A stretch of 38,073 bases of DNA from Deltaproteobacteria bacterium. Lineage in GTDB: Bacteria > Desulfobacterota > Dissulfuribacteria > Dissulfuribacterales > QOAL01. Of the stretch, positions 24,881 through 32,432 are shown piece by piece; position 1 is the stretch's first letter, and each line of letters starts with the position of its first letter. The notes beneath the pieces were generated by a model. The model ran no database searches and was not told the DNA's origin. It was given only the letters and a program-made list of their open reading frames with translations. The position numbers and the translations under genes were made by a program. The stretch covers positions 1-38,073 of the forward strand of contig JALXCD010000149.1 in NCBI GenBank assembly GCA_026991135.1. The letters run 5' to 3'.

Positions 24881-26267
24881 AAGACCTTTTTATAATCTGA
24901 CATTCCAACAAAGACTTGTTCTTGGAATTAGTGGTCTTTTATTCATTACCACTTTTGCCCTTGGAATTGCAGGAAATGAAATTGCAAAAAATTTTCTTTT
25001 TAAGCGTTTTAAGGACAGGATGGAGTTTCTTGCAAAATATCTGGCAGCAAACAGTGAGCTTGGAATACTCCTAAACGATACAGACATGTTAATGCGTCTG
25101 TCTAAAAACTTGCTGTCAGAAAAAGATGTGGTTCAGGTAAAGATATTTGATATTAAAGGGAAAATTTTGGCCTCTTCAAAAGCCCAGAATGCTGACATCA
25201 AAGGAGCCAGGATTGCCTCATCCAAGGTATTTCTTACAACCACTTCAGAAAACGAAGCATATGGCACGGGACAGTTTAAAAATAAGGAACTAGGCCGAGT
25301 TGAAATATTTTATGTAACTACAAGCATCAATGAATTAACAAATAAGCTTCGGTTTAGCTATGCATTTCTTACATTATTTATAGCAGGAGTTGGGGTTATA
25401 TTCTTCCTCTTTTTTACCAAAAAGCTAACCTCTCCGCTGGCAAGCCTCCTTGAGGCAGCTCATGAAGTAGCCCAGGGGAATCTGGATGTAAAGCTCCATG
25501 AAGGTCAACTTCCTGAGACAAGAAAACTTGCAAAGTCCTTTAACACCATGACTAAGGCCCTTAAAGAAAGCAGAAAAAACTTAGAAGAGACCTACCAGAA
25601 GCTCATTCAGGAAAAATCCCTCTCCGAAGTAGGGCGCTTTGCCATAACGGTGGCCCATGAAGTCAAAAATCCTTTAGGTATCATAAAAGGGGCCCTAGAT
25701 ATCCTGAAAAAAAATGAAATAGACCAAGACACTAGAGAAACAATGATATCCTATGTGGAAGATGAAATAGAAAGATTAAATAGCTTAATAACAGATTTTT
25801 TGGACTTTTCCAGACCACAGAACCTGAAATTCACACCTGTTGACTTAAAAGGCCTTCTTAGTGATATTGTGGAGCGCCTTAAAGTTGAATGGCAACCAAA
25901 GGGAATAGATATCGTATTTGATTCAAATGTGAACAAGGCCCTTTTGGATGCGGATAAAGCCGCCCTTTGGCGTGCCCTTTTAAATATTATCAAAAACAGT
26001 TGTGAGGTATCCAAAAAAGGACAACAGATTCAAATCGAACTTAAGCACAAATATGAAGAAATCGTCATTACCATTAAAGATGAAGGGCCTGGGATAAAGG
26101 ATACAGATAAAAAAAGAATATTTGAACCTTTTTTTACAAAAAAATCCAAGGGTACTGGGCTTGGACTCACCCTTGCCAAAAAGATAATTGATGCCCATAT
26201 GGGATACATTGAGGTTTTAGACAACAAACCAAAAGGAACAGTGATAAAGATATTTTTTAAAAATTAG
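24873..26267 (+). CDS. Membrane sensor histidine kinase, NtrB/AtoS-like
   Basis: A 464-aa kinase. ATG 24873 is preferred over in-frame TTG 24861 because GGAG (24863-24866) is a proper Shine-Dalgarno for it. Two membrane segments (about 14-34 and 162-182) bracket a 125-residue periplasmic sensor domain. Then come HAMP (TSPLASLLEAAHEVAQGNL), a coiled coil, the H-box AHEVKNPLGIIKGALDIL with phospho-acceptor H262, N-box LLNIIKNSCEVS, DEGPGI and the FEPFFTKKSKGTGLGLTLAKK region. It is expected to phosphorylate the NtrC-family regulator 6 bp downstream. Overlap with the binding-protein gene suggests that protein presents the signal. Confidence 0.95.
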   Translation: MNKRPFYNLTFQQRLVLGISGLLFITTFALGIAGNEIAKNFLFKRFKDRMEFLAKYLAANSELGILLNDTDMLMRLSKNLLSEKDVVQVKIFDIKGKILASSKAQNADIKGARIASSKVFLTTTSENEAYGTGQFKNKELGRVEIFYVTTSINELTNKLRFSYAFLTLFIAGVGVIFFLFFTKKLTSPLASLLEAAHEVAQGNLDVKLHEGQLPETRKLAKSFNTMTKALKESRKNLEETYQKLIQEKSLSEVGRFAITVAHEVKNPLGIIKGALDILKKNEIDQDTRETMISYVEDEIERLNSLITDFLDFSRPQNLKFTPVDLKGLLSDIVERLKVEWQPKGIDIVFDSNVNKALLDADKAALWRALLNIIKNSCEVSKKGQQIQIELKHKYEEIVITIKDEGPGIKDTDKKRIFEPFFTKKSKGTGLGLTLAKKIIDAHMGYIEVLDNKPKGTVIKIFFKN

Positions 26268-26273
26268 GAAGCC

Positions 26274-27632
26274 ATGGCAAATATACTCATAGTAGATGAC
26301 GAGGAGAAGATAAGACATATCCTTTCCATCATGCTCAAATTAAAGGGGCACAGTGTAAAAGAGGCACAAGATGGAAAAGCCGCCCTTGAACTAATAGAAA
26401 AGGAGCCCTTTGACATAATCATTAGCGATCTAAAGATGCCAGAAATTGACGGATTTGAGCTATTAAAAAGGGTCAAGTCAATGGAGATTCCCATACCTGT
26501 CATTGTTATTACAGCCTATGCCACAATTGAATCGGCTGTGGAAGCCATGAAGAAAGGGGCAGTGGATTATATTGCAAAGCCCTTTGAGGAAGAAAAGATT
26601 TTACTCTCCATTGAAAAGGCCCTAGGTGTATCAAGGCTTCTTAAGGAAAATATTGACCTTAAAAACAAGCTCAAAAGGCTTTCAAAAAAAGGAGAAATGG
26701 TATGTGTGTCAAAGGCCATGCAACGGGTCATGGACATGGCTTTAAAGGTTGCTCAAAAAAGGGATACTACAGTCCTTATAACTGGAGAATCTGGAACAGG
26801 AAAGGAGGTCTTAGCACGTTTTATCCATGAAAACAGTCCAAGAAAACAGGCAAGATTTGTTGCAGTAAACTGTGCTGCTATTACAGATACACTAGTTGAA
26901 AGCACCCTTTTTGGGCATGAAAAAGGGGCCTTTACAGGGGCAGATCGTTCAAAACAGGGGGTATTTGAGTATGCCTCTGGCGGGACACTCTTTCTTGATG
27001 AAATTGGAGATCTTCCCTTAGAGGCCCAGGCAAAGCTCTTAAGGGCCCTTCAAGAAAAACAAATTCAAAGGGTGGGCGGCAACGAGACCATAAAGGTTGA
27101 TGTAAGGGTTATTTGTGCAACCAATCAGGACCTTGAAAAGTTGGTGGAAAAGGGTGAATTCAGACAGGACCTATTTTTCCGGATAAATGTATTTCCCATA
27201 CACATTCCGCCTCTTCGTGAGAGAAAAGAGGCCATTATTCCCCTTGCAGAATATTTTATCAGGAAATTCATTGATTCCGATTCCTTTGATCAGCTTCTCA
27301 CCCAGGGTGCCAAAAGGATACTTCAGTCACACAGTTGGCCAGGAAATATAAGAGAACTCTCGAACACCTTGGAAAGGGCAGTAATTCTTGCAGGAGTTCC
27401 ACCTATAACTTCAGAACACTTGTCATTTTTAAGGACAAAGGAAGGGCCACCTTCCTCAGTTCATGAATTTAAACTTCCTGAAACTGGAATAAACCTTATA
27501 GAACTTGAAAAGGACCTAATAAGGCAGGCACTTGAGCTTACTGGCAATAACCAGAGTGCTGCCGCAAGGCTCCTTGGTCTTACTCGTTCGAAATTTAGGA
27601 CAAGGGTAAAACAGTTGGAGGAACAAAATTGA
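26274..27632 (+). CDS. NtrC-family sigma54-dependent response regulator
   Basis: A 452-aa regulator with receiver (phospho-acceptor D52 in IIISDLKMPE), AAA+ ATPase and Fis-type helix-turn-helix. Walker A is GESGTGKE (171-178), the sigma54-contact loop is GAFTGA (218-223), and Walker B is LFLDEIGD (239-246). The DNA-binding helix pair is near 425-448 (NNQSAAARLLGLTRSKFR). It activates sigma54-RNA polymerase in response to its kinase partner. No sigma54 promoter was found ahead of this operon (23167-23235); the one good match in the window is at 19574, ahead of the lipoprotein-retropepsin operon, which makes that a possible but unproven target. Confidence 0.96.
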   Translation: MANILIVDDEEKIRHILSIMLKLKGHSVKEAQDGKAALELIEKEPFDIIISDLKMPEIDGFELLKRVKSMEIPIPVIVITAYATIESAVEAMKKGAVDYIAKPFEEEKILLSIEKALGVSRLLKENIDLKNKLKRLSKKGEMVCVSKAMQRVMDMALKVAQKRDTTVLITGESGTGKEVLARFIHENSPRKQARFVAVNCAAITDTLVESTLFGHEKGAFTGADRSKQGVFEYASGGTLFLDEIGDLPLEAQAKLLRALQEKQIQRVGGNETIKVDVRVICATNQDLEKLVEKGEFRQDLFFRINVFPIHIPPLRERKEAIIPLAEYFIRKFIDSDSFDQLLTQGAKRILQSHSWPGNIRELSNTLERAVILAGVPPITSEHLSFLRTKEGPPSSVHEFKLPETGINLIELEKDLIRQALELTGNNQSAAARLLGLTRSKFRTRVKQLEEQN

Positions 27633-29677
27633 ATTTATTCGGGAGAAAAGATAACATTTTCAAAATAGCAGCAATATTTTTTCTTTTCATTATCCTTTTT
27701 ACGTCCTCCATCTGTTTAGCAACAATCCCTACAAGGCTACTTTTTGTGGGCGAAGACCTTTCGGTCATAACCTCAGCATCTAAGCACCCAGAAACCCCTG
27801 AAGAGGCCCCTGCAGTTGTGGAAATAATGAATTCAGAAAAAATAAAGAATTATGGATTAAGAACTCTGGGTGAGGCCCTTTCCATGGTTTCTGGCTTTTA
27901 TATGGCCAACAGGGAATGGGGCCGCCAACCGTTCATTCGTGGAATACCAGACGGTTTTCTTTTCCTTTACAATTCTGTTCCAATGACCTCTGACAGCACC
28001 AAATCTGTCTTCCCATTGGATGAAGAATTGAGTCTTGACCTTGTTAAAAGAATAGAAATCATCAAAGGGCCTTCTTCTGTCCTTTGGGGGCCAGACGCAT
28101 TTGCTGGCCTTGTGAACATAGTTCCTCTTAGAGGAAGGGATATAGATGGCATTGATGTAAAACTAAGAGCTGGAACCCCCAATCATGAAGGCCATTTCAC
28201 TGTAAGCCTTGGCAAAAATTTTGGCCTATGGGAGGGCATGATTGCTGTAAGTGCAACCACTAAACACTCATTTAACGATGCCTTTAACATACTAAAATGT
28301 AAAGAGGGAGAAGCATGCCATTTGCAGTATGTCATTGGACATGACACCTTGGATGACTCAAAATATCTGGAAACCATCTTTAATCTTTCATGGAAAGACT
28401 GGCTAAAGATATCAGGCAGGTGGTCAACGGTCACCAACAGATATGTGGTGGGCGAATTCGATTCGGAAAAGCTCTGGCCTGCCAAGAAAAAAATGCCCTT
28501 TAGATTTGTAAAACTTGAGGCCAATAAATCCATTGGTAAATATAACTTCAGACTGAGTTCTTACTATAGCAAGATACCCTATGAAGAACAGCTTGTGGAT
28601 GTATCATGGCAGTCAAACAGCCATGTATATTACGGTGAGCTTTTCATGGACAGGCAATTTTGGGATAAAACCGCCCTTTTTACCCTTGGTACATCTTATA
28701 GATACAATAGGATAACAGGTGCTGTCATATCAAAAAGCTATCTTCCTGACTATGTGCAGCCAGGAAACCCAATCTTTACGCCGATCATCCACCAAGAAGA
28801 CTATGATACCAATCTTTTTTCCATTTATGGCCAAATAAGAAAGCACTGGAAACGATTCGAGACATGGGCAGGCCTTAGATATGATGATCACAGTCAATAT
28901 GACAACACCATATCCTATAATTTGGGCCTGAGATGGAATCCAAATAATGACTGGAACTGCAAACTGCTTTTTGGCACTGCCTATAGAACCCCATATAATA
29001 CGCAACTAGTAAATAGAACCGATTTAGAACCTGAAAAGATACAGAATCTAAGCCTTTCTATTTCCTGGAAACCATTTGATTATCTTAATATAAAAGTAAC
29101 TCCCTTTTGGAATAAAATAAAACACCATGTCACTGAGGACCCAACAGGAGGGCTATCATTTCCTGGTTCACAGGACATCTATGGAATAGAAACCGATTTA
29201 AAATATAGCCTGACCTATTGGCTGACATTATGGTTCAACGGAACCTTTTTCAATAACTATGGAGATAATGAAAGATACAAAGTCCTTGACTATATTATTA
29301 TTGAGCCTGATGGCTCCTTTAAACCCTTTTACTCCAGGTGGGAGGTCCCCTTTGAAACAGGCCCTAAAAATCTTTTTAACCTTGGTATTGATATGGATCT
29401 TAGTTCAAAGCTAAAACTCACTGCCAGACTGAACTATGCAAGCTCCATGGAAGGCTATTACAACAAAGGCAAAAACAGATTTGAAAGCACCAACACCTGG
29501 CTTTTTGATATGACAGCTACATACAGGGATATGTTTTTTAAAGGACTTAATGGACAGATAATAATTAAAAATCTCTTTGATAGGAAATATTATGTGCCAG
29601 GCAAATATAGCCCCAAAAAGGGAGACCCCATTTCAGTCTATTTTTCCCTCTCCTATCACTTTAATGCACCATTTTAA
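27629..29677 (+). CDS. TonB-dependent outer-membrane receptor
   Basis: A 682-aa receptor. It starts at TTG (27629), whose last bases overlap the regulator's TGA stop (4-bp overlap), with GGAGG 8 nt upstream. A signal peptide ends near SSICLA (31). A plug domain is seen at about 55-180: LGEALSMVSGFYMANREWGR, FIRGIPDGFLFLYN, and the conserved VKRIEIIKGPSSVLWGPDAF with NIV. A beta-barrel follows, with NLSLSISWKPF in the middle and a terminal FSLSYHFNAPF, Phe being the last residue as for BAM-inserted proteins. It imports a scarce ligand using energy from TonB/ExbBD (not in the window). The four-gene context suggests ligand-dependent control of its own synthesis; the substrate is unknown. Confidence 0.93.
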   Translation: MNLFGRKDNIFKIAAIFFLFIILFTSSICLATIPTRLLFVGEDLSVITSASKHPETPEEAPAVVEIMNSEKIKNYGLRTLGEALSMVSGFYMANREWGRQPFIRGIPDGFLFLYNSVPMTSDSTKSVFPLDEELSLDLVKRIEIIKGPSSVLWGPDAFAGLVNIVPLRGRDIDGIDVKLRAGTPNHEGHFTVSLGKNFGLWEGMIAVSATTKHSFNDAFNILKCKEGEACHLQYVIGHDTLDDSKYLETIFNLSWKDWLKISGRWSTVTNRYVVGEFDSEKLWPAKKKMPFRFVKLEANKSIGKYNFRLSSYYSKIPYEEQLVDVSWQSNSHVYYGELFMDRQFWDKTALFTLGTSYRYNRITGAVISKSYLPDYVQPGNPIFTPIIHQEDYDTNLFSIYGQIRKHWKRFETWAGLRYDDHSQYDNTISYNLGLRWNPNNDWNCKLLFGTAYRTPYNTQLVNRTDLEPEKIQNLSLSISWKPFDYLNIKVTPFWNKIKHHVTEDPTGGLSFPGSQDIYGIETDLKYSLTYWLTLWFNGTFFNNYGDNERYKVLDYIIIEPDGSFKPFYSRWEVPFETGPKNLFNLGIDMDLSSKLKLTARLNYASSMEGYYNKGKNRFESTNTWLFDMTATYRDMFFKGLNGQIIIKNLFDRKYYVPGKYSPKKGDPISVYFSLSYHFNAPF

Positions 29678-29681
29678 AAAC

Positions 29682-29702
29682 AAAAAAGGGGCATCAGCCC
29701 CT
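29682..29702 (-). terminator. Rho-independent terminator (convergent gap)
   Basis: AGGGGC-N4-GCCCCT (29687-29702) with a T6 run on the minus strand (29682-29687 read in reverse). It lies just past the TPR gene stop and may also slow transcription from the receptor operon, where only a short T run follows. Confidence 0.7.
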
Positions 29703-29735
29703 GTTTAACAGTTTTCCATGTAAACTATCTGAGCT

Positions 29736-30191
29736 CTAACGCCAAAAGTCAACTATCTTTGTAGCTGTAGTCTGTTCTCTTCTAAGCATATCGGCCTTAT
29801 TGAAATCTGCTGCTGCTGCCTCTTCTTCGCCAAGTTTATCAAATACTTCGCTTCTTAGAAAATAGGCTGGAGCATATTCAGGTGACAGATCGATTGCCCT
29901 TGAAAGGGCCTCTACAGCCTCATCAAGTTCATTATTTTTGAGGTGAATAGCCCCTTTATGATAGTGAAATCTATGATTTTCTGGTTCAATCTCAATGGCC
30001 TTCTCTATGTCCTTAAGAGCCTTTTCGTTGTCCCCACTCCTGAGATATGCGATAGCCCTAGCCTGATAGGCCTTTGAAAAATTTGGATCAAGCTCGATCA
30101 CCTTGGTAAAAGAGACTATTGCCTCTTCATATTCTTCATCCATAAATTTGAACTGGCCATCAGTAAAAAGCTCTTCTACTTCAGGGGTCAT
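29736..30191 (-). CDS. Tetratricopeptide repeat protein
   Basis: A 151-aa protein made of TPR helical pairs: FMDEEYEEAIVSFTKVIELD, AYLRSGDNEKALKDIEKAIE, HLKNNELDEAVEALSRAIDL, and a fourth, weaker repeat DKLGEEEAAAADFNKADML. Each repeat shows the Gly/Ala-x3-Tyr pattern and Pro at the turn. No signal peptide, so probably a cytoplasmic scaffold for protein contacts. The ribosome site is a long perfect anti-SD match (AAGGAGGTGAT), suggesting strong translation. It sits alone between two terminators, so it is likely monocistronic. Partner unknown. Confidence 0.9.
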   Translation of the reverse strand: MTPEVEELFTDGQFKFMDEEYEEAIVSFTKVIELDPNFSKAYQARAIAYLRSGDNEKALKDIEKAIEIEPENHRFHYHKGAIHLKNNELDEAVEALSRAIDLSPEYAPAYFLRSEVFDKLGEEEAAAADFNKADMLRREQTTATKIVDFWR

Positions 30192-30254
30192 CGTATCACC
30201 TCCTTAAAAATGGATTTTACAAGATATTAAACTATTAAGCACCCGGTTTCCAGA

Positions 30255-30280
30255 CAAAAAAGGCCGACTTAAAGTCGGCC
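30255..30280 (-). terminator. Rho-independent terminator of ppaC
   Basis: A perfect 8-bp stem GGCCGACT/AGTCGGCC (30262-30280, 3-nt loop) followed on the minus strand by a run of seven T (30255-30261), 27 bp after the ppaC stop. Confidence 0.92.
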
Positions 30281-30306
30281 CTGCCATCAACTATGACCAT
30301 CAAAAT

Positions 30307-31233
30307 CTATGATGCACATGCCTTTTCCAGATTTGGAACCATCTGTTTCTTACGGCTCATAACGCCTGGAAGCCAAACGGTCTTTCCTTCAAGCTTAACG
30401 CCAAAGGCCTTTTCAATTATGGATGGATCATCTGTAACGGCCATAAGGTCAGTTCCTTCCTTCATGATGTCTGTAAGCATCAAAAAGATGGAATGGGCAT
30501 TCTTTTCTTGCTTAATCTTTTCAAGCTCTGCGTAAAGGTCATCCCTAATTTTATCAATGAGATCAAGAGAGACAAGTTCTAACTGGCCAATTCCAATGGC
30601 CTTACCGCTCATATCGAAATCTTTGTAATCACGGAATACAAGATCTCTTGGAGCCACACCTTCTACAGCACTCTTGGCCTTTGCCATTTCCATACCCCAG
30701 GCCATAATGTCATCAACGCCTGCTATCTTGGCAAGTGCCTCAGCAGCTTCCTTATCCTGAGGTGTACAGGTGGCGGATTTAAAAAGGACAGTGTCACTCA
30801 AGATGGCGGACATCATGAGTCCTGCAACCTTTGGGGGTATATCCTTCTTAAATACATCCTTATAAAGGGTATAGAGAACTGTACCTGTGCAGCCAACAGG
30901 CATGGCGCAGAAAAAGATGGGATTGGGGGTTGTGATATCACCAATCTTGTGATGATCAACCACTGCCATGAGCTCACCCTTATCCCAATTATCAGGGGCC
31001 TGTTTAATATCGCTGTGGTCAACGAGCATATATTTTTCACCTGTTACATCGGTCCTGAGCTCAGGCTCATCAAAACCAAATTTTTCAAGAACAACCTTTG
31101 TTTCAGGATTTAGCTCACCTTGTCTGCACGGAACTGCATCAACACCTAACATTTTTTGAAGCTCTGCAAATGCAATTGCTGCAGTTACAGAATCTGTATC
31201 CGGGCTTTTGTGACCTAGAACATAAACTGCCAT
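30307..31233 (-). CDS. ppaC: Manganese-dependent (family II) inorganic pyrophosphatase
   Basis: A 308-aa enzyme of the usual family II length. It hydrolyses pyrophosphate to phosphate using Mn2+ or Co2+. The DHH-family metal ligands are in place: H8, D12, D14 (GHKSPDTDS), D72 (LVDHSD), H94-H95 (VVDHHKIGD), D147 (AILSDTVLFKS). The C-terminal half has the substrate-binding SRKKQ motif. I prefer the second of two close ATGs (31233) because AAGGAGG is 8 nt upstream, while the first (31239) has only 2 nt. No CBS/DRTGG regulatory insert is present, so it is the simple, unregulated form. Confidence 0.97.
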   Translation of the reverse strand: MAVYVLGHKSPDTDSVTAAIAFAELQKMLGVDAVPCRQGELNPETKVVLEKFGFDEPELRTDVTGEKYMLVDHSDIKQAPDNWDKGELMAVVDHHKIGDITTPNPIFFCAMPVGCTGTVLYTLYKDVFKKDIPPKVAGLMMSAILSDTVLFKSATCTPQDKEAAEALAKIAGVDDIMAWGMEMAKAKSAVEGVAPRDLVFRDYKDFDMSGKAIGIGQLELVSLDLIDKIRDDLYAELEKIKQEKNAHSIFLMLTDIMKEGTDLMAVTDDPSIIEKAFGVKLEGKTVWLPGVMSRKKQMVPNLEKACAS

Positions 31234-31330
31234 TTTCATAACCTCCTTAGATTTTGGGTAAAATTGCTTATATTTCCAAAGAAAGGAAATAGCTATATTT
31301 CTTTAAAAGGCACAATAAACTATCTTTTGA

Positions 31331-31359
31331 ATAATATACCATTTAATACTGAATGGCAA
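31331..31359 (-). promoter_or_regulatory. Predicted promoter of ppaC
   Basis: Minus-strand TTGCCA (31354-31359), 17-nt spacer, TATTAT (31331-31336). The expected leader is about 90 nt. The -35 element lies in the middle of the inverted repeat at 31347-31366. Confidence 0.5.
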
Positions 31360-31366
31360 TTCAGTA
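31347..31366. repeat. 20-bp inverted repeat, operator-like
   Basis: TACTGAAT-GGCA-ATTCAGTA: two perfect 8-bp arms with a 4-nt centre. It covers the predicted -35 element of ppaC. There is no T run beside it, so a terminator for thiD is less likely than a protein-binding site. Confidence 0.5.
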
Positions 31367-31415
31367 AAGGGCATTTAGCAAAAAAGTAAGGATACCACAA
31401 AAAATTTCTCCATTT

Positions 31416-32264
31416 TTATCCATTAAACTCTAATTTTTGCAAATGTTCATTAAACCAGGATTCTAGAGGATTTACCGGCCCGATACCTTTTCCAAGAGGG
31501 AAACCACTTTTTATGGCATTTGTGACAAACCGCTTGGCCTTTTTTAATGAGCTCTTAATATCATCCCCTTGTGCCAAAAAGGCACAGATGGCAGATGACA
31601 GGGTGCATCCGGTCCCGTGGGTGTGGATATTTTTTATCCTTTTGGCCCCGAAGAAAAAGGTTTCATCCTGAGTAACTGCAACATCCACCATTTCCTCATT
31701 GTTCTCTAGGTGCCCTCCCTTTATTAAAACCACTGGTGAAAGGGAAGAGATTCTTTCTTTTTGCAGCATATCCAAAATGATTTTCCCTGCTTCTATCATA
31801 TCTTCGATATTTTTTATAGATTTTTTCGAAAGCATTGATGCTTCGTGAATGTTAGGAGTTAGAACATGGATTAAAGGAAAAAGTTTTTTAACATATTCTG
31901 ATATCGCCTCTTTTTCCAGAAGGATCCTTTTGTTTTTAGAGAGCATAACTGGATCTGCCACAACAGGGCAATCAGGAATCCTTTTAAGATTTAAAGAGAC
32001 CTCTTCCACTATTTCCCTAGTGGAAAGCATACCTATTTTTATTGCATGAGGGATTATATCTTCAAGCAAAAAGGAAAGCTCTTCGCCAACAAGTTCACCT
32101 TTTAGTGGAAATACATTTTTTACCCCTGTAGTATTTTGAACAGTTATGGCTGTTATTACGGCACATGAAAATATACCTAGCCTTGAAAATACCTTTATAT
32201 CCTGCTGGATTCCTGCACCGCCACTTGGATCAGAACCTGCTATAGTTAGGGCAATTATTTTCAT
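31416..32264 (-). CDS. thiD: Hydroxymethylpyrimidine/phosphomethylpyrimidine kinase
   Basis: A 282-aa ribokinase-fold enzyme that phosphorylates HMP and HMP-P on the way to thiamin. Conserved segments: LTIAGSDPSGGAGIQQDIK (6-24), CAVITAITVQNT, ADPVMLSK, HVLTPNIHEA and the anion-hole GTGC (HTHGTGCTLSSAI). An in-frame ATG further upstream (32357) would add 31 residues not found in the family; ATG 32264 has GGAGAG 10 nt upstream and starts with the family's MKIIALTIAGSD. It is divergent from a ThiC-family gene, which supports a thiamin role, though no TPP riboswitch was seen between them. Confidence 0.93.
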   Translation of the reverse strand: MKIIALTIAGSDPSGGAGIQQDIKVFSRLGIFSCAVITAITVQNTTGVKNVFPLKGELVGEELSFLLEDIIPHAIKIGMLSTREIVEEVSLNLKRIPDCPVVADPVMLSKNKRILLEKEAISEYVKKLFPLIHVLTPNIHEASMLSKKSIKNIEDMIEAGKIILDMLQKERISSLSPVVLIKGGHLENNEEMVDVAVTQDETFFFGAKRIKNIHTHGTGCTLSSAICAFLAQGDDIKSSLKKAKRFVTNAIKSGFPLGKGIGPVNPLESWFNEHLQKLEFNG

Positions 32265-32328
32265 AAAATAAAACTCTCCTAAAACGTTCCTAGGCAGGTA
32301 GATTTCTCTTTTCAAAATCCTCATATTT

Positions 32329-32357
32329 GATATAAAAGTCAAGTTTACAAAGGCCAA
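32329..32357 (-). promoter_or_regulatory. Possible promoter of thiD
   Basis: Minus-strand TTGGCC (32352-32357), 17-nt spacer, TATATC (32329-32334), both imperfect. The expected start is about 58 nt before ATG 32264. The intergenic region 32265-32432 has no CTGAGA/ACCC signature of a TPP riboswitch and no B12-box. Confidence 0.3.
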
Positions 32358-32432
32358 TCACTTTGATTAATTAAGACAGGTTTAGAATGTGATTGCCTTC
32401 TGGATGAATACCCTTAAGGAAAGGAGTTTTAA

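Noticed and set aside
32265-32432. Possible TPP or cobalamin riboswitch ahead of the ThiC-family gene
   Set aside because: The conserved CTGAGA and ACCC...GAACCTGAT elements of TPP aptamers and the B12-box are absent, and the 168-bp gap shared by two divergent genes is AT-rich.
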